Source: Ustilaginoidea virens (taxonomy: Eukaryota > Ascomycota > Sordariomycetes > Hypocreales > Clavicipitaceae). Taken from it: a stretch of DNA of 64,000 bases. The notes below the pieces were generated by a model. That model saw only the letters and a program-made list of their open reading frames with translations. It made no database searches and was not told the DNA's origin. Positions 54,901 through 64,000 of the stretch are shown piece after piece (position 1 is the first letter of the stretch; each line of letters begins with the position of its first letter). A program made the position numbers and the translations under genes. Location: contig NC_057321.1 in assembly GCF_000687475.1 (NCBI RefSeq), positions 2,604,001 through 2,668,000 on the forward strand, in the 5' to 3' direction.

Positions 54901-56882
54901 ACGAGCTCTATATATCTCACCCTTCTACTATTGTTATACCTATTCCTTCTACCCCTAGCACTACCCAGCCTTATATTCCTAGTCCTACCATGCCTTCTAC
55001 TAGCATAGTATTACCTTCGACTTCTATACCTACTAGTGAATAAGCTATTCCTAGTAAATAACAACATCTTATAGTCCAGCTACCTACCCCAGCTTCCATA
55101 TATCCTTCTGATATATATCCTTCCGAAGCAAGTACTAAGACTAGTAGCAGTCCTATACTACGAAGGTCAGCTAGGCTGGCTAGTAAGAATGCTTCTAGTA
55201 CGGCTTTTATTAGCAGTTTTTTTCTAGGCACTAAGGAACGCCTATACCAATCATCCCTACCGCCTAAACCAAGGTTTTGGAAAGACCTAAAAGGTCACCG
55301 TTTCGAATCAGAATTTAAAGAGGCCGTAAAGAGCGAATTCTACGATAACTAGAATAAAGGAACCTTCAAGCCTACCCAACTATCAGACCTTCCAAATAAT
55401 TATAAGCCTATACCACTTACGTGGGTGTTTAAATACAAGTGTGATAAACACGGCTTTCTCACTAAATTTAAAGCCTGAATTTGTGTGTGTGGTGATCTTC
55501 AACCTTATAGTAATAAAGAGACTTATGCTGCTACGCTAGCTGCTAAGTCCTTCCGAATCTTAATAGCTATTATGACGAAGTTCGACCTTAATACTATACA
55601 AATAGATGCTATATCGGCATTTACTAATAGCCTATAGGACGAAGTCGTCTATATCGAATATCCGGATGGATTTAAAAGACCTAGATAGGCACTATTATTA
55701 CAACGCGCCTTATATAGTCTTCGCAGGTCCCCTTACCTATAGCAACAAGAGCTTTTATTAACCCTTAAATCCCTCGACCTTACTCTTATCACAGAAGACC
55801 CTTGCATTATGATTACTACCACTATAGTAGTCTTTTATTTTGTAGATGATATAGTAGTACTATTTTAACTAAAGAATCGTCCCAAAGCAGAATCCCTCGT
55901 CAATAAATTAAAAGCAGCCTATAAAATGAAGGACCTTAGTACTCTGAAATGGTTCCTAGGTATCCGAATTATACGGCATCGGCCTACTAAGACCTGGCTA
56001 TTACAAGACTCTTATATAGAAAAGCTTGCGTACGACTTCTTAAAAGGAAGAAATATTACATATAAAAACTATCTAATTCCAAAACAGCCTCTTGATAAAT
56101 ATACTAGTATCGCTATAGCACAGGAGATATACCAGTACTAAAAGCTTATAGGCTCTATAAATTACCCAACCACTATGACCCGACCTGATACTGCTGTAGC
56201 AGTCTCCCGCCTTTCAGAACATCTACACAACCCTTCTCCTTACCATTACCTACTAGCCATAGGGGTCACAATGTACCTCTATATCACACGTTACTTAGCT
56301 ATTCAATATACTGCTATATAACAACTAAGTGATAATATCCAGCAGCAATCGTCTACTAAAGAGCTATTAATATCTTCTAATACTGCTTTTGCCGATAATA
56401 AAGAGACCCGAAAGTCTACCTAGGGCACTTTCTTCAGCCTATTTGGCGGACCTATTGGTTGGGAAGCCACTAAATAACACACTGTTACCATATCTTCCAC
56501 CGAAGTAGAGCTACTAGCACTATCATTAACTGCTAAGACCACTATATCTATAACCCGTCTTATGGAACAACTAGGACTTAAGCTTGATCATAAGGTTACT
56601 ATTGAGTGCGATAACCTATAAGCTATACGCCTAGTAACAACAACAATGCCCCGTATTAACACTGCATTAAAGCATGTTGATATCCACAATAGCTGGCTGC
56701 GATAGGCTTATCAGCAGGGTTTATTCGACCTGACTTATATCCCTATTAATAATATAGTAGCGGATGGGCTCACAAAGGCTCTTATAGGTCAACGATTTAC
56801 TACTTTCCGTAACTAACTAGGCCTAGTAGATATTGAGGACCTAGTACGAAAAACAGAAGATGACGAGAGTGATACCGACTAG
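51990..56882 (+). pseudogene. Copia C gag-pol remnant
   Basis: With TAG/TAA read through, one long frame gives Gag (NPANFQLLGNKDQFKWISII..., from about 52000), a protease with SWILDSGSNTHITNN (about 53217-53260), GAG-pre-integrase HKRLGHPNKEALERI (about 53906), integrase with VYIDIFILDQAY, a later HRDND box and YTSAQNGLAERSGG, RT starting FWKDLKGHRFESEFKEAV with FVDDIVVLF (about 55840), and RNase H ending NIVADGLTKALIG. The Gag lacks an obvious zinc knuckle. About 30 premature stops make it non-functional. The start is approximate because the presumed ATG is decayed. Confidence 0.83.
53585..53715 (+). repeat. GATACTACGGTATCTTACCC repeats inside C pol
   Basis: Four related units in frame give repeated DTTVSYP in the linker between protease and GAG-pre-integrase; they probably expanded within the element. 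Confidence 0.8.
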
Positions 56883-56919
56883 CTAGATAGAGCTATATTC
56901 TAGCCTATTTAGGGGGGTA

Positions 56920-57490
56920 TGTCAGAATGAAATTATTTATTGTTATTTTATTTTATTATTTTTGGATATCTATCGCCGACAATCTCTACGCATCGCCGCA
57001 TCATCAGATTGAGAAAGGTATTAAGTATTCAGTACTTATATTTATATGGCAGCTGCTAGTAAAGTTGAGTACCTAGTACTTATACACATTCCCTTACGCG
57101 CAAACATATGATGCATCACAAATTGATCACACCACTTTATCGTCGCAAATCTCGATGCACTACAAATGCACATTTCGCCATATATCTATGATATCACAGT
57201 ATGGTCAGGATATTTACGTCAAATTGATTTCACTAGGGATATTCTATGTTGGAATATTATGTATTTAAATCCCTAGATATTCCTACCAAATAGTGGGAAG
57301 GAATGTATGGATGTATGCATGCAAGCAAGTATGCAGAATTAATGCACATCAGATTGTCCCTACGCCTTAGTCTCGTATCTTATCTGTGCCGTTACTTTTA
57401 CCTTACTGCGATTTTACCATTCTACTGCCTTTATCCTTCGCATACTGCATTATCTTAGCAGGCGCAAAAACCATCGTTTTTTGTTCGACA
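56920..57490 (+). repeat. 3' LTR of Copia C
   Basis: 571 bp, TGTCAGAATG to TTGTTCGACA, followed by GCTCT. Confidence 0.92.
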
Positions 57491-57495
57491 GCTCT

Positions 57496-58348
57496 TCTAT
57501 AACGTTTATAAATAGGTAGCTCTCCGGTCGCTTATATATATTTAGTGCATCTATTATATGGGAATTTTTCGTCTTTTGCATACTAATACTCCTTATCTAA
57601 GGAGTCCCCCTTTAGAAGATAGTTACTAGCGGTGCGGTATAGCTTCTAGGGATAAGTAAGACCCGATTCCCCCCTAGTAGGAGCACTATTAGTAGTAGAT
57701 AAAGATATATTTGGGTTCTAAATAGGGTTAGCACGAGATGCTTATGATATAAGTAGGGACTTAAGACTTACCAATAGGCTTTACGTATAAGTTAGATCGG
57801 GTCTTACTACGAAAGGAGTTAGTAGCCGGTTATAATAGAGATAGAATTCGATAAGGAATACTAATGCGGAAGGGGCGGAAATAATGCTTTAACCAATTAG
57901 CATGCAATATAGGCTTAACGCGGGATAAAAACTTATAATAATAGGGACCTTTAATGCTTAGTAATAGCCTTAATAGGAAGAAGGGAAGAAGGAAAAGAGC
58001 CCCCGGCAAAAAACAATAAAAACTATAAAGAGATTTCCAGCCGGCAGCTAGCGAAAAATTTTTTATAACGTTCCTAGTTGTACTGGTCAATCTCTAGCTA
58101 GCAGTATGACGATAAACTTCTATATGCTTCTACTATACTATTCCTAATTAACGATTATACGACTCCTATTAATTATATAGCTATATCCACTATACTTATA
58201 GACGAATCCTTCTTATACCTGGCAATTGGCCTATATATAGATTTGAGGATATCGCGGTATAGTAATCGGCGACGTGATTAGTCCCTAATAGAGTATTAAT
58301 TAATAATAGAAGGCGATTTTTCCGACTCTAAGGCAGAAGAGGAGGGTA
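57496..58348. other. Element E 3' internal sequence
   Basis: About 850 bp between Copia C and the E 3' LTR. Frames are short and stop-rich on both strands; the longest is 57830-58090 on the minus strand (hydrophobic, probably chance). It ends with a purine-rich AGAAGAGGAGGG that serves as polypurine tract for E. Confidence 0.5.
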
Positions 58349-58590
58349 TATTATGGGCTCGGGCTACGCCTGCGCCATAATATAGCTAGGACTCGGGCTA
58401 TACCCGCGACTAGCCTAAGGAGTATCGGCACAGGGTTATAAGGGCTCGCTAAGGACTCGGCCTATACTACATACGGGCATAAATAGGCTACTTAGAGGCC
58501 CCTATTCGGGTCCTCTTCCTTTCCTCCTTAGTCTATTTAATATATTCATTCGATGCCTATTCGCAGTAGCCCTAGGGCCAGTCCTTTACA
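58349..58590 (+). repeat. 3' LTR of element E
   Basis: 242 bp, TATTATGGGCTCGGGC (TGTTACGGGC with transitions) to CCTTTACA, followed by CTTAC. Confidence 0.9.
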
Positions 58591-58595
58591 CTTAC

Positions 58596-60640
58596 CGATT
58601 TCTAAATAATAAAAAGAGGCCCTAAATAGCCTTATCGGTAATATTAAAGAAACACCTATTATTGACGACTTTAAACTTATATTATCCGGGAATTCGATTG
58701 AAAATATCTTTACTAACGATCCTATTATTAAATAGGCACTAGAGGTATAAAATAAAGCTACTAATGATGCCTTTTAACCGATGGAAATTGATCTTAAGGT
58801 TATAGACTACCCCGAAGAAGCTATCGCTTAAGTGATACTACCGTCCCTACTATTTTCGCCTAAGCCTAATAATAAACTCGAGCCGATTACTCCTTTCGAT
58901 AATATATTCTTTATAAAGTTTAAAGGAAACGCTTACGATATTTTCGTAGCTTCTATCGCAAAGCCTTTAGCTATAATAGAGGCACTATATATCACGAATA
59001 TGCCTAAGGAGCCGGCGATATAGAGGGAGCTTAAGAAGCACCCTAAATGCGAGGAATTTATCGCTACCGCAAAAGAAGAATATTTAAAGGTTACAAATAG
59101 GGAGATTAGGTGTATTATTTAACGGAATGATTTATCTATCGACCCTAAGATCAAGCTATTAGACCTAAAGTAGGTATTTGCCTACAAATAGGACTAAGAT
59201 AGGTATCTCACCGGTTATAAGGTACGATTATATATTCGTAGTAATCAATAACCTTATAATCTTTATAATACCTAGGCAGTGGCGCTTACGGTATGTATAT
59301 TTCGGCTTCTTATAGCGTTAATATACTTCTTTAACCTAGAAATATACTAATATAACTTCGTTATGGCTTTTCTCAATATACTACTTAATGAGACCATCTA
59401 TTGCAAGCAACCCGACGGATTCCACGATAGTTTTATATTCATTAGGTTGTTGCGTGCCCTATATAGGCTTCGAAGGTCTCCGCTACTATGGTTTAAAGAG
59501 TTATCACGATTCCTATTGTAATGAGGCTTTAAATAGGTCTGCGAGGACCCCTATATCTTTATTAATAGCCTCTTTATTATATTCTTCTACGTTAATAACC
59601 TAATCGTGCTTTATTATAAGTCATAGATAGAGGCATTTGAATCGTTCTATACGGTATTAATAGCGGCATTTAAGATTAAGGATCTCGGCGAGCTATAGTG
59701 GTTCCTAGCAATTAAGGTTATTCGCAACCACACAGCCGGAAAGTTATAGCTCATATAGAGGGCTTACTTCGATAAGCTGGCGATAAAATATAATCTTACC
59801 GCGTTTGATAATACTAAGGACCGCCTTCCGGAATACCCGCTGCACGCTATAAGACTTAAGGCATTCAATAGGATAGCTAAACCATACGATACGAAGCAAT
59901 ACTAATCGATAGTAGGCTTGTTAGTATATCTAATCATAATTATAAAGCCTAAACTAGGCTATATTAGATCGCAGCTATTAAGATTCCTTTAAAATCTAGG
60001 TCTAGACCATTTATAGGCCGTAAGGAAGGCATTCGACTATAGCTATATGTAGAAGAATACCGCGATAGAATTCCGGGCTAATGTAGCAGAAATAGAGGCA
60101 TTTTCTAATGCTTCCTATACCGATAATATCACGATACGACGAAGCAGTTAGGGCTATATAATTAAGCTCTTTAGCGGCCCGATTATATATAAATCGGGTC
60201 AATAGGATACTATTACAATATCGTTAATAGAGGCAGAGCTTCTTACGATATTTTATACAGCAAAGGAGGTTATCGCCTTTAAGAGATTATGCGAGGAAGT
60301 TGGGCTCTAATTATATGCCGATATCCCTATAATTTAATGCGATAATATCCAGACTATTCGCCTATTGAAGGAGGAATTCTTTAAGCTTATGATACAGCTT
60401 CGTTATGTAGATATTTATTATTATTAGCTGCGCTAAGAGGTTCAGAAAGGAACGATCGATATTATATAGGTTCCAACGGGCGATATAGTTGCTGATGGTT
60501 TCACAAAGCCTCTAATAGGCTAGAAATTTAAAATCTTCCGCCGCTAGCTTAGGCTTGTTATTTTAAAGGGATCCTACGACGCTAGACTGCAGTCTTATGA
60601 TGTTATTCTTAGTGGTGAGGAAGAGCCTTAGAAAGACTAA
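58596..60640 (+). pseudogene. Copia D RT and RNase H remnant
   Basis: D coding resumes after E. Readable parts are QRELKKHPKCEEFIATAKEE (start of RT), FVMAFLNILLNETIYCKQPD and LLRALYRLRRSPLLWFKEL, FYVNNLIVLYY (the YVDD box changed to YVNN), DLGELQWFLAIKVIRN, then RNase H with NASYTDN, SLIEAELLTIFYTAKE, CDNIQTIRLLKEE and VADGFTKPLIG. Many TAG/TAA codons. The RT catalytic Asp pair is altered. Confidence 0.8.
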
Positions 60641-60935
60641 AAGACGCCCTCTAAGGACTAAAAGACGCCTTAAAAAATCAGATTGAAAGGGGCTTTTTAA
60701 TAGCTGTACTTATTTCCTATAGAAAATTGGAATCTATGGTTTGTTGCTGTTTTCTTACTTTGTATGTGTGCTAATGGGCTAATTTACCCCTATATAGGTA
60801 GCCTATTCAATAAGGGTACCGTCATTTTTGCGCATAACGTCTTAAGTGGATTGATATTTCTACTTATTATCTTACTTTATACTGAATTTAGCTATATGGC
60901 AGGATATCCTTAGGAAAGTATATCCTGAGGGGGTG

Positions 60936-61131
60936 TATTGGAGGGAAATTAGCTTGTCTGTAATGTGGATATCGGTCATGTCTGAGGGTGGATGTGCTGA
61001 GTTCTCCCTGGATCAGTAAGCCCTTAGGGGTACCCCCTATCCCACTATAAATAGCTGGGAATATAAGTCTCTTAGAGAAGACTTGGTTCCTTCAATCAAG
61101 CATTATCGCATTTTCCCTGTGCATTCTGACA
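60936..61131 (+). repeat. 3' LTR of Copia D
   Basis: 196 bp, TATTGGAGGG to CATTCTGACA, after the polypurine tract TGAGGGGGTG and before TTAGC. Confidence 0.92.
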
Positions 61132-61227
61132 TTAGCTCAGGGTGACAGGGGGTACATATGTACAAGCATATACCAGACCTGTTGATGCAGCGCAGCCCGG
61201 CTCTTGTTCCTTGCGTGAATCCGTAGG

Positions 61228-61393
61228 AAGTAGCAGAATATGCAAGGAAGGATTTCGCATCATGCAGCAACGCTAATCCTAAAACGGATGAGTATGTAGC
61301 TGCTTATAAGAAAAATGTATGCGTAGGTACGTCATCCGTTTTAGTTAGCGTTGTTGCATGATGCGAAATCCTTCCTTGCATGTTCTGCTACTT
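61228..61393. mobile_element. 166-bp inverted-repeat MITE with 9-bp target duplication
   Basis: Arms of about 63 bp (61228-61290 and 61331-61393) begin AAGTAGCAGAA and are inverted repeats with few mismatches, around a 40-bp loop. ATCCGTAGG flanks both sides (61219-61227, 61394-61402). A 9-bp duplication is typical of Mutator-like elements. No coding sequence. Confidence 0.85.
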
Positions 61394-61588
61394 ATCCGTA
61401 GGAATATGAATGCTTCCTTTGCCGCAGCAATGCAACCCAAAACAAACAAGCAACAAGCAACAAGCAACAAGCAACGTCTGGAAATGCCGCGGGCATTGCG
61501 CAGACCTTGCACTCCATGGGCGCGAAGGCTGACGCGGCCGGCAGCTGTATCTGCATCGGGCGGTCCTAGGTCGGCGCGCTAGGCATTA

Positions 61589-61598
61589 CCTCGCATGG
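61589..61598. repeat. 10-bp target-site duplication (Mutator-like element 2, left)
   Basis: CCTCGCATGG here and, exactly, at 62465-62474. Confidence 0.8.
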
Positions 61599-62464
61599 GA
61601 GACTACATATCAACCGACCTATGCCCCCCCCTAGTCATTCGACCCCCCTATAATAACTTAACAGACCTGACCAATGCTCTTTCCTAATATAGAGATACGC
61701 TAATAAATAGTAGTAGATCCTTTAATCTATAGTAGCCACTAGACTATAAGTATCTTTATATATATTTTTCTATAGTGAGTGATTTCCCTTATATTTTTAC
61801 TAGGTATCCCTACCTAAGAACCTAATATTAAAAGTAGATAAAGTACTATTATATAGACTTTTCTATAGAAAGTGACTTCCTTTCTTTTATTAGGTAGGTA
61901 CCTAGGTCCTTAGGTACTATACATAGAAAAGGTACCTTTATATATATTTTTCTATATAAAGTGACTTCTTATATTTCTACTAAGTACCTAGTACCTAGGT
62001 ACCTACTAGGGATAGAAAAAGAGGTATCTTTATATATATATATATCTATAAAAAGTGACTTCTTTAACTTCTTTTACTAGGTACCCCTACTATAGAACCT
62101 AAGAAATAGTAGAGAAAGTACTTTCCTATACTATTTTCTATATAAAGTGACTTCTTTAGTACTATTACTAGGTACCCTTACGTAAGAACCTAATAAAACA
62201 GTAGAGAAAGTACTTCTCCTTATATTTTATAAGGAAAGCAACTTCTTTAATTTCTTTTACTAGGTACCCCTACCTAAGAACCTAGTAAAATATCAGAGAA
62301 AGTACTTCTCCATATAGTTTTCTATATAAAGTGACCTGACCCACTACTCCCTAATAAACCAATTATATTAAGAGTATAGCCCACAGCAATGGTCAGGTCA
62401 GTTAAGTTATTATGGGGGGGTCGGATGATAAGGGGGGGACATAGGTCGGTTGACCTGTACCCTC
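61599..62464. mobile_element. Non-autonomous Mutator-like element 2, minisatellite-filled
   Basis: Ends GAGACTACATATCAACCGACC and GGTCGGTTGACCTGTACCCTC are the same terminal repeats as the element at 19761-20613 (shared CATTGCTGTGGGCT-type block, CCCCCATAATAACTTAA and CCAATTATATT), with an exact 10-bp duplication. The interior is wholly different: six tandem units of about 92 bp instead of the small spliced ORF. No transposase. Confidence 0.82.
61769..62335. repeat. 92-bp minisatellite, six diverged units
   Basis: Each unit has TCTATA-AAAGTGACTTC, then an AT-rich run, TACTAGGTACC, CCTA-TAAGAACCTA, and AGAGAAAGTACTT. Later units (right) resemble each other more than the first ones. Confidence 0.85.
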
Positions 62465-62474
62465 CCTCGCATGG

Positions 62475-64000
62475 AGACGTGGCGAGTCTGCGGAAAGACG
62501 CTCATCTCGCCACTGATATCTGATATGCTCCATGGCGATGCAGTGCCGAGTCCAAGGGAGGGGGGGCGGTCCTAGTTCCAACCAGCCCGCCCGGCGTCCG
62601 ATGGGAGCGACCTCACTGCAGCTCTTGCCCTCGGGGAACAAGGATGCATGTGGTTACTTTAAGAAGGGCCCTCGCCCTAGCACGTTTCATGTCTTTGCTC
62701 TTCTCCCACGCGACACGACACGGCCGGCGTGCATTCGCGGCTCCTCGGCTCCGTTTTTTCACGGGTGCGGTTGTGACGAGCAGAAGCAAATGACGGCCTG
62801 GTTGCTGCAAGACTCGGCCAGACTTTGCAAAGCTGCGGCAGGGACTGAGCTTCCCTGCCGACTGGACTTTGACACGCCCAAGCTGTTTTCTCGGCGCGAT
62901 TGCTCGAGTCTGTCTGTCTGTGGCCTGGAGCGGGTGGGTGATTGATTACTGTTGATGCACGACACTAAACGTTCCGCTTTGCCCCCGTTAGCCCGAGGCG
63001 ACTGATGCCCATGGCATGGCCCCAACAATCTAGGTCTAGGAGAGCAGGTGTTTTCCAAATGCGGTCAAGACGAGGCGCCCCGTCTCTCGATTGCCAAGAC
63101 GGGCGGGCGCCGAACTGCGCAAGGGCAAGGCCCAAGTCAACCGCGTGGTTCGTCCGCCTGAGATCCGGGGGGGGACGGGATCGCGCCACCCGCGTGGGCT
63201 TCTGCATCAAACGCGCGTTGAGCGGCCGGGCATGTCGCGACGGCAAGGGGCGCCGGGGCTTTTGCCCTTTGGCGAGTGCTGGATTGCTGCCTGCTGGCTT
63301 GCCGCTTGCTGATAGGCAGGTGCCGTTAGCGGTCATGGACGGGGCGGGAGGATGGGGTGAGCCTCGAGGTCTGCTGGTTGGGTTGAGTTGGTCAAAGGCT
63401 GTGGCCAGAGGAGTCGTGTAGTGGGATGATGGTGATGACGGTGATGATGGTGCTGAGCCTCTGACGGCGACGTGGTTCCATATGTCAGCCCTCTGCGCCC
63501 AGGCCTCCATCGATGGACGACCTGACCTTGACCTGCACGACCGACCCCCCCTCCCCCCCCCCCCTGCTGCCAGCCAGTCTCCCCAGCCGTTTAGGCAGCC
63601 GTCAATTTAGTTAGCGACCAGACGGCTGCCGTTGAGCACACAGTGCAGTGCAACTGCAGCTACAGCCAGCCTGGCGGGAGCTGACAGCTGCGGGGCCTGG
63701 CCTGCGGCTCCTAAAACGAACCAGACCAACCTCGACCAAGACAAAACATGAGTTTGAAACTTTCAGCTCCTGGTTCGTCCAGGTGCGGAGCGACAAGACG
63801 GTTTCAGACTCGGTCGCTTCATGTTGCATTTACTCTCAGCTCAGCTCGGCTCTGTCCCGACCTGAAGGCGCCAGGCCGCAGGTCCAGCCCCACGGAAATG
63901 GTCTGGTTCGTGTCACATTGTGCTTTCAAAATGTCAACTCAATGTTTAATGTTGCTTTCCGTCGGACAGCCAGACAGCTGACAGCGAGCCCTTGGCCGAC
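62475..64000. other. GC-rich right flank, no supported gene
   Basis: Open frames at 62532-62945 (+), 62965-63510 (-) and 63005-63421 (+) overlap, are Arg/Pro/Ser-rich and show no domain. Simple repeats are a GATGATGGT tract at 63424-63455 and a C run at 63544-63564. Probably regulatory or untranslated sequence of a gene beyond the window. Confidence 0.5.
63424..63455. repeat. GATGGTGATGAC-type trinucleotide repeat
   Basis: About ten GAT/GGT triplets, imperfect. Confidence 0.8.

Larger units (their letters stand above)
50507..57490 (+). mobile_element. Copia C: LTR retrotransposon nested in E
   Basis: 571-bp LTRs (50507-51077 and 56920-57490), GCTCT duplication, polypurine tract AGGGGGGTA before the 3' LTR; total 6984 bp. 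The two LTRs differ by about half a dozen transitions only. Coding remnants follow Copia order. Stop codons are fewer than in D or A, so it is younger than the elements around it but older than B2. Confidence 0.92.
26150..58590 (+). mobile_element. Element E: Gypsy-like LTR retrotransposon nested in Copia D
   Basis: 242-bp LTRs (26150-26391 and 58349-58590) starting TGTTACGGGCTCGGGC and ending CCTTTACA, with CTTAC on both sides. Three later insertions (B1, A and C) break it into pieces 26150-27351, 41318-41665, 48978-50506 and 57496-58590. Net length is only 4174 bp. A Gypsy-type Gag, a decayed zinc knuckle and a retropepsin-like stretch can be read; I find no RT, RNase H or integrase, so it is internally deleted or a Gag-PR-only derivative. 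About 16 LTR differences, all transitions. Confidence 0.88.
22846..61131 (+). mobile_element. Copia D: outermost LTR retrotransposon of the nest
   Basis: 196-bp LTRs at both ends, a 5-bp TTAGC duplication, and Copia-order coding remnants (Gag, protease, integrase left of the insertion; RT and RNase H right of it). It is split by element E at 26149/58596. Without insertions it is 5840 bp. About nine LTR differences are visible, all transitions, and the coding part is full of TAG/TAA codons, so it is old and RIP-mutated. All 38,286 bp between the host halves belong to this nest. Confidence 0.92.

Noticed and set aside
62532..63510. Overlapping open frames in the right flank
   Set aside because: Low-complexity Arg/Pro/Ser composition and conflicting strands; no domain or splice structure.
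1..64000. tRNA or rRNA genes
   Set aside because: I looked for T-arm and anticodon-arm patterns and long conserved rRNA blocks and saw none outside the retroelement primer sites; a covariance-model scan would be decisive.

Overview
The window looks like a chromosome segment of a filamentous ascomycete, most likely a Sordariomycete and possibly Hypocreales (the order is a guess). The reasons are short GT-AG introns of 50-196 nt, GC-rich genes beside a long AT-rich block, fungal families (small secreted cysteine-rich proteins, MYND, BTB, an AANAT-like acetyltransferase, an LTA-synthase-like sulfatase), and retroelement decay made almost wholly of transitions with CAG/CAA/TGG turned into TAG/TAA, which is the pattern of repeat-induced point mutation (RIP).

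Left flank (1-22840), GC-rich with well-spaced genes: a three-exon small secreted cysteine-rich protein (2846-3627,+), a BTB protein (4125-5066,-) with an LTR-derived foldback element in its upstream region (5168-5554), a divergent protein kinase (6627-8546,-), a nuclear-looking acidic protein (9577-10647,+), a five-TM LTA-synthase/sulfatase-like membrane enzyme (11827-14442,-), a second small secreted six-Cys protein (18119-18446,+), a Mutator-like non-autonomous element (19761-20613) carrying a small spliced ORF, a MYND zinc-finger protein (20780-21910,+) and an AANAT-like N-acetyltransferase (22089-22681,-).

Centre (22846-61131), AT-rich: one 38,286-bp nest of six LTR retrotransposons, all in + orientation, each bounded by paired LTRs and an exact 5-bp target-site duplication. 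Copia D (22846-61131, TTAGC) contains Gypsy-like E (26150-58590, CTTAC). E contains three separate insertions: Copia B1 (27352-41312, ATAAG), Copia A (41666-48972, AATCT) and Copia C (50507-57490, GCTCT). Copia B2 (34489-41093, CACTA), a member of the same family as B1, sits inside B1's 3' LTR. Removing the insertions leaves D 5840, E 4174, B1 7351, B2 6605, A 7307 and C 6984 bp; these plus five 5-bp duplications add up exactly to the block length. B2 is youngest: its two 741-bp LTRs look identical. Its pol frame is open apart from one TAG, yet it has lost about 0.7 kb of gag and carries changes at key integrase residues, so it was probably mobilised in trans.

Right flank (61132-64000): a 166-bp inverted-repeat MITE with a 9-bp duplication, a second Mutator-like element (61599-62464) with the same terminal repeats as the one at 19761 but filled with a 92-bp minisatellite, then about 1.5 kb of GC-rich DNA without a convincing gene.

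I saw no rRNA, tRNA, CRISPR or gene-cluster logic. The cellular genes are not obviously functionally linked. The strongest structure in the window is the fully resolvable retrotransposon nest, together with three different mobile elements lying 100-170 bp upstream of host start codons.
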